Below, piece by piece: positions 4,812-6,799 of a stretch of 6,799 bases of DNA. Positions within the stretch are counted from its first letter, which is position 1. Every line of letters starts with the position of its first letter. The translations under genes were made by a program, and so were the position numbers. Origin of the DNA: CAZCSK01 sp964501265 (GTDB taxonomy: Bacteria > Actinomycetota > CADDZG01 > JAHWKV01); contig CAZCSK010000076.1 in assembly GCA_964501265.1 (NCBI GenBank), positions 1 through 6,799 on the forward strand, given 5' to 3'. The notes under the pieces are model-generated. The model saw only the letters and a list, made by a program, of their open reading frames with translations. It had not been told where the DNA came from and ran no database searches.

Positions 4812-6113
4812 ATGACTAAGAAAGATCGCATCGCCATCGCGACGCGCTGGACGACGGCGATGTCCTCAACGGGAGTCAAGCCGCTCAACGCGTTGGCAGA
4901 GGTGCTCGACGACGAGGTGCGCACGGCGAGCCTCGTCGGGAAAGACGCGGTGTTGAACTGGTTCAAGACGTGGCCGGGCATGACGATGTTCAGGACGGGA
5001 ACGTGGCAGGAACCGACCATCGTCGGTGATGTCGTTACGGTATTGAGCCTGTTCCATCCGAAAGCCGCGTACCACAGCGCGACGGTGTCGATCACCATTG
5101 GAGCCTCCGGGCTCATCACGCGCGCCGCGAGCATGGTCTCGGCTGCACCCACTCCGCTCGGTACCGTCATCAACCGCGTGTGGGGACCTCGTGCCGACCT
5201 GGACGGCCTTCCTAATCATCTCGCTACGGCATACGGCGTGAGGGTCAAGACGATAAAACAGCTCGACCACGGAGTGTTCCGCATCGACCTCTCCAAAGGT
5301 GGGCCGTGGATCGTGCGCATGTTCCCGTCGGACCGCCCGGTCGCCGACGTGAAGGGAGACGCTGCAGTACTGCGGTTCTTGGAGTCGAAGGACTTCCCGG
5401 CAGAGCGTTGCGTCGAAGACGTTTCGGTGCACGAAGGACAAGGTGTCCTAGTGACTGACTTCGTCAAGGGCACGAAGCCGACGCCGAACACGGCCAACCA
5501 CCGGAAACTCGGCGACCTCATCGGTCGCCTCCACGCAATGACGGGCGCCCCGAAGGCCGTGCAACGCAAAGCGGGAGGGCTGCATCTTTACACCGTCGAC
5601 TGCACCGTCGGGAGCGAGATCAAGACTGCGCGCGCGTGTCTGGAGGCGGCTGCCTTCCGCGGCAAAGACAAGGCGTGGGATGCTCTGTCGGCAGGGTTGC
5701 GGTCGGCCGACGACTTCTCGACGATGCGGAGGGCGCTCATTCATCCGGACCCTGGGTGCGTGAACGCGATCTCTGCGAGCGGGGGGCTCGTGCCGATCGA
5801 TTGGGCAGGCGCAGGCTACGGGCCGCGGATACTCGGACTTGGCCTCTTGCTCGTAGTCTGCGCGAAGGGCAAGACCTTCAACCGCGATTGGGTCGACGCG
5901 ATCATGGGCAGCTACACCAAGCACGTTACGCTCACGTCCGCGGAACTGGAGCGACTCGAGGGAGCGATCGCACATAGACCGCTCATCCACGAGACCTACA
6001 GCTGGGGGGTGGGCATGGCTACGCAGCGCAAGCCTACGAGCCGTAAGGACTGGCCGCACAACAACGAGGGCATCGCAAAGATGGCGGCGCACATCCATGA
6101 GACTTGGGCTTAG
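4812..6113 (+). CDS. NTF2/SnoaL-like domain fused to an aminoglycoside-phosphotransferase-like kinase domain
   Basis: ATG 4812 gives 433 residues; the frame is open further upstream but there it reads through the attC. Residues about 5-112 (LNALAEVLDDEVRTASLVGKDAVLNWF ... VVTVLSLFHPKAAYHSATVSITI) have the pattern of an NTF2/SnoaL-like domain. Residues about 125-400 resemble the APH/choline-kinase fold: a glycine-poor N-lobe with WIVRMFP (R169 in place of the usual lysine), a hinge GVLVTDFVKG (211-220), the catalytic loop H311-x-D313-x4-N318 and the metal-binding IDW (D330). The key catalytic residues are therefore kept. Substrates of such kinases include aminoglycosides, macrolides and small alcohols or amines; nothing here identifies one. 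A GAGAGAG about eight bases upstream may serve as ribosome binding site. It shares its cassette with the HIT gene 92 bases downstream. Confidence 0.82.
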   Translation: MTKKDRIAIATRWTTAMSSTGVKPLNALAEVLDDEVRTASLVGKDAVLNWFKTWPGMTMFRTGTWQEPTIVGDVVTVLSLFHPKAAYHSATVSITIGASGLITRAASMVSAAPTPLGTVINRVWGPRADLDGLPNHLATAYGVRVKTIKQLDHGVFRIDLSKGGPWIVRMFPSDRPVADVKGDAAVLRFLESKDFPAERCVEDVSVHEGQGVLVTDFVKGTKPTPNTANHRKLGDLIGRLHAMTGAPKAVQRKAGGLHLYTVDCTVGSEIKTARACLEAAAFRGKDKAWDALSAGLRSADDFSTMRRALIHPDPGCVNAISASGGLVPIDWAGAGYGPRILGLGLLLVVCAKGKTFNRDWVDAIMGSYTKHVTLTSAELERLEGAIAHRPLIHETYSWGVGMATQRKPTSRKDWPHNNEGIAKMAAHIHETWA

Positions 6114-6205
6114 GCTTCCGCATGCCCGACAATCCACGAGAATAAAACTACTGGGACGGGACGGGCCGTTGCATTCTCCTTGTACGCACGGGAAGATGGG
6201 GACCT
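6114..6205 (+). other. Intergenic spacer within cassette 8, no attC found
   Basis: This 92-base gap between the kinase and HIT genes was checked for an attC. GTTGCAT (at about 6169) is the only core-like heptamer, and no complementary left core or hairpin arms lie at the right distance. There is no clear promoter or terminator hairpin. The absence of an attC is what makes cassette 8 a two-gene cassette. Confidence 0.6.
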
Positions 6206-6535
6206 ATGGCTGATTACGACTGGTACTGCGACGACGTCTTCTCGGGCAAGTTGGAAGTCGATCGCGTTTACGAGGACGAGCTGGTGCTGGCGTTCCACCA
6301 CCCTAAGCCGATGCGCGAGATCCATGTCGTCGCGGTACCCAAAGCGCACGTACCTTCCCTGCTTAGTGAGGAGGCTTTGGATGGCTTATTGCTCCAATCC
6401 ATGATGCGGGCCGTTCAAGCCTCTGCAAGGGCGACGGGAATCGACACGAAGGGCTTTTCCATCACCGCCAACGCGATTGCGCCGGGAGTTACTAGGCACA
6501 TGCATTGGCACATCATGGGACCAGGTGTTGGGTGA
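6206..6535 (+). CDS. HIT (histidine triad) family nucleotide-binding protein
   Basis: The product has 109 residues. Its C-terminus carries the histidine triad H98-M-H100-W-H102-I-M (residues 98-104), matching H-phi-H-phi-H-phi-phi, where the middle histidine is the family nucleophile. Upstream, DDVFSGKLEVDRVYEDELVLAFHHPKPMREIHVVAVPKAHVPSL (9-52) is the classic HIT N-terminal half, including IHVVAVPKAH. HIT proteins of this size are usually purine nucleoside phosphoramidase or nucleotide hydrolases (HINT-like), acting as homodimers in the cytoplasm. GGGGA shortly before ATG 6206 is a plausible ribosome binding site. No attC separates it from the kinase gene, so both move as one cassette. The stop TGA is directly before the attC left core. 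Confidence 0.94.
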   Translation: MADYDWYCDDVFSGKLEVDRVYEDELVLAFHHPKPMREIHVVAVPKAHVPSLLSEEALDGLLLQSMMRAVQASARATGIDTKGFSITANAIAPGVTRHMHWHIMGPGVG

Positions 6536-6619
6536 ACTGAACGATCGGGGACATGCAACGGACGGAGACTGGCCTTCGGCGAGCCGCCGCCGCTGATGCC
6601 GAGAACCGATCCGTTAGGC
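6536..6619 (+). other. attC site 8 (end of kinase/HIT cassette)
   Basis: Left core ACTGAAC (6536-6542) and right core GTTAGGC (6613-6619). GATCGG after the left core pairs with CCGATC before the right core, and ACATGC-CGG pairs imperfectly with CCG-TGATGC. The 40 bases at 6569-6608 are identical to part of attC 1. Confidence 0.87.
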
Positions 6620-6681
6620 GGCGCATCTTAGAATAGCGCGGGTCCGCATTCGAACTGCGGCGATACCGTCCAAGTCAGTAT

Positions 6682-6688
6682 GAGGAGG
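6682..6688 (+). promoter_or_regulatory. Strong Shine-Dalgarno of the last gene
   Basis: GAGGAGG is followed by five T residues and then ATG 6694. It fixes the start of the last gene and is stronger than the leaders of most other cassettes here. The leader from 6620 also holds a small hairpin, CCGCA pairing with TGCGG, of unknown role. Confidence 0.85.
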
Positions 6689-6693
6689 TTTTT

Positions 6694-6799
6694 ATGAGCC
6701 AACCTGCAAATAAGAACACGCAAAAGTCCGCCAAGAGCGCTACCGCGATCAACAAGAAGGCCAAGGGATTCACGGACGAGGAACGAGCTGCGATGAAGG
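6694..6799 (+). CDS. Probable DUF1801 (YdhG-like) protein, N-terminus only
   Basis: The visible 35 residues, MSQPANKNTQKSAKSATAIN followed by KKAKGFTDEERAAMK, run off the right edge. A Lys/Ala/Ser-rich leader followed by KGFTDEERAAMK is a familiar N-terminal pattern of DUF1801 proteins, small alpha-beta proteins sometimes annotated as iron chaperones. The core domain itself lies outside the window, so the call rests on this leader pattern alone. The gene is the first of cassette 9 and begins 75 bases after the attC right core. Confidence 0.6.
   Translation, partial: MSQPANKNTQKSAKSATAINKKAKGFTDEERAAMK

Larger units (their letters stand above)
1..6799 (+). mobile_element. Integron gene-cassette array, internal segment (nine cassettes, no integrase in window)
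   Basis: Eight attC-like sites (one a half site) punctuate the window at intervals of roughly 0.5 to 1.9 kb, each just after a gene. They share a GTT-type right core, a paired AAC-type left core and an imperfect hairpin between them. Splitting at the G/TT of each right core gives cassettes 1-171, 172-799, 800-1555, 1556-2168, 2169-3579, 3580-4237, 4238-4733, 4734-6613 and 6614 onward. All genes except the cassette 3 regulator read in the direction expected for transcription from an upstream integron promoter. The neighbours are functionally unrelated, as is usual for cassette cargo. The sites are only partly alike, so the cassettes probably have several origins. No intI, attI or Pc is visible. 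Confidence 0.93.

Noticed and set aside
5448..6137. Long minus-strand frame opposite the kinase gene
   Set aside because: It is antisense to a gene with recognisable catalytic motifs, its translation is Arg/Pro-rich with no family features, and it looks like a GC-rich shadow.
6114..6205. Possible degenerate attC between kinase and HIT genes
   Set aside because: GTTGCAT has no complementary left core or hairpin arms at a suitable distance.
1..6799. CRISPR array or tRNA/rRNA genes
   Set aside because: The repeated elements are spaced 0.5 to 1.9 kb apart and are attC sites; no regular short repeats with spacers and no tRNA-like cloverleaf were seen.

Overview
The window is an internal stretch of an integron gene-cassette array. 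Short, unrelated genes lie head to tail, and each is followed by an attC-like recombination site: a GTTRRRY-type right core, a GC-rich imperfect inverted repeat with TTCG-type or GCAAGC loops, and a complementary RYYYAAC-type left core. I see seven complete attC sites and one half site, which divide the window into nine cassettes; the first and last are cut by the window edges. No integrase gene, attI or Pc promoter is visible, so the position of the array relative to its platform is unknown. The DNA is moderately GC-rich. The attC sites are of several types, which fits an environmental or chromosomal array with cassettes of mixed origin. The host cannot be named from this sequence.

Layout from left to right. 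Cassette 1 (to 171) holds the C-terminus of a membrane protein. Cassette 2 (172-799) holds a DUF433 antitoxin and an overlapping DUF5615 PIN-like toxin. Cassette 3 (800-1555) holds a reverse-oriented ArsR-like regulator with its own promoter and a palindromic operator candidate. Cassette 4 (1556-2168) holds a protein with two tandem HTH-like repeats. Cassette 5 (2169-3579) is wrecked: a small hypothetical gene with a one-base frameshift is cut by a left-truncated IS3-family element, and only the right half of its attC survives. Cassette 6 (3580-4237) holds a GrpB/UPF0157 protein. Cassette 7 (4238-4733) holds a small protein resembling dimeric alpha-beta barrel (ABM-like) proteins. Cassette 8 (4734-6613) is the largest and carries two genes, an NTF2-like/aminoglycoside-phosphotransferase-like kinase fusion and a HIT-family nucleotide-binding protein. 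Cassette 9 (6614 onward) holds the start of a probable DUF1801 protein with a strong ribosome binding site.

The genes do not form one pathway. They are independent cargo, and the only local partnerships are the toxin-antitoxin pair, the frameshift-coupled orfA/orfB of the IS element, and possibly the kinase and HIT protein that share one cassette. The features most worth follow-up are the kinase/HIT cassette, the twin-HTH protein, the reverse-oriented regulator with its operator, and the chimeric ORF where the IS element fused to a cassette gene.
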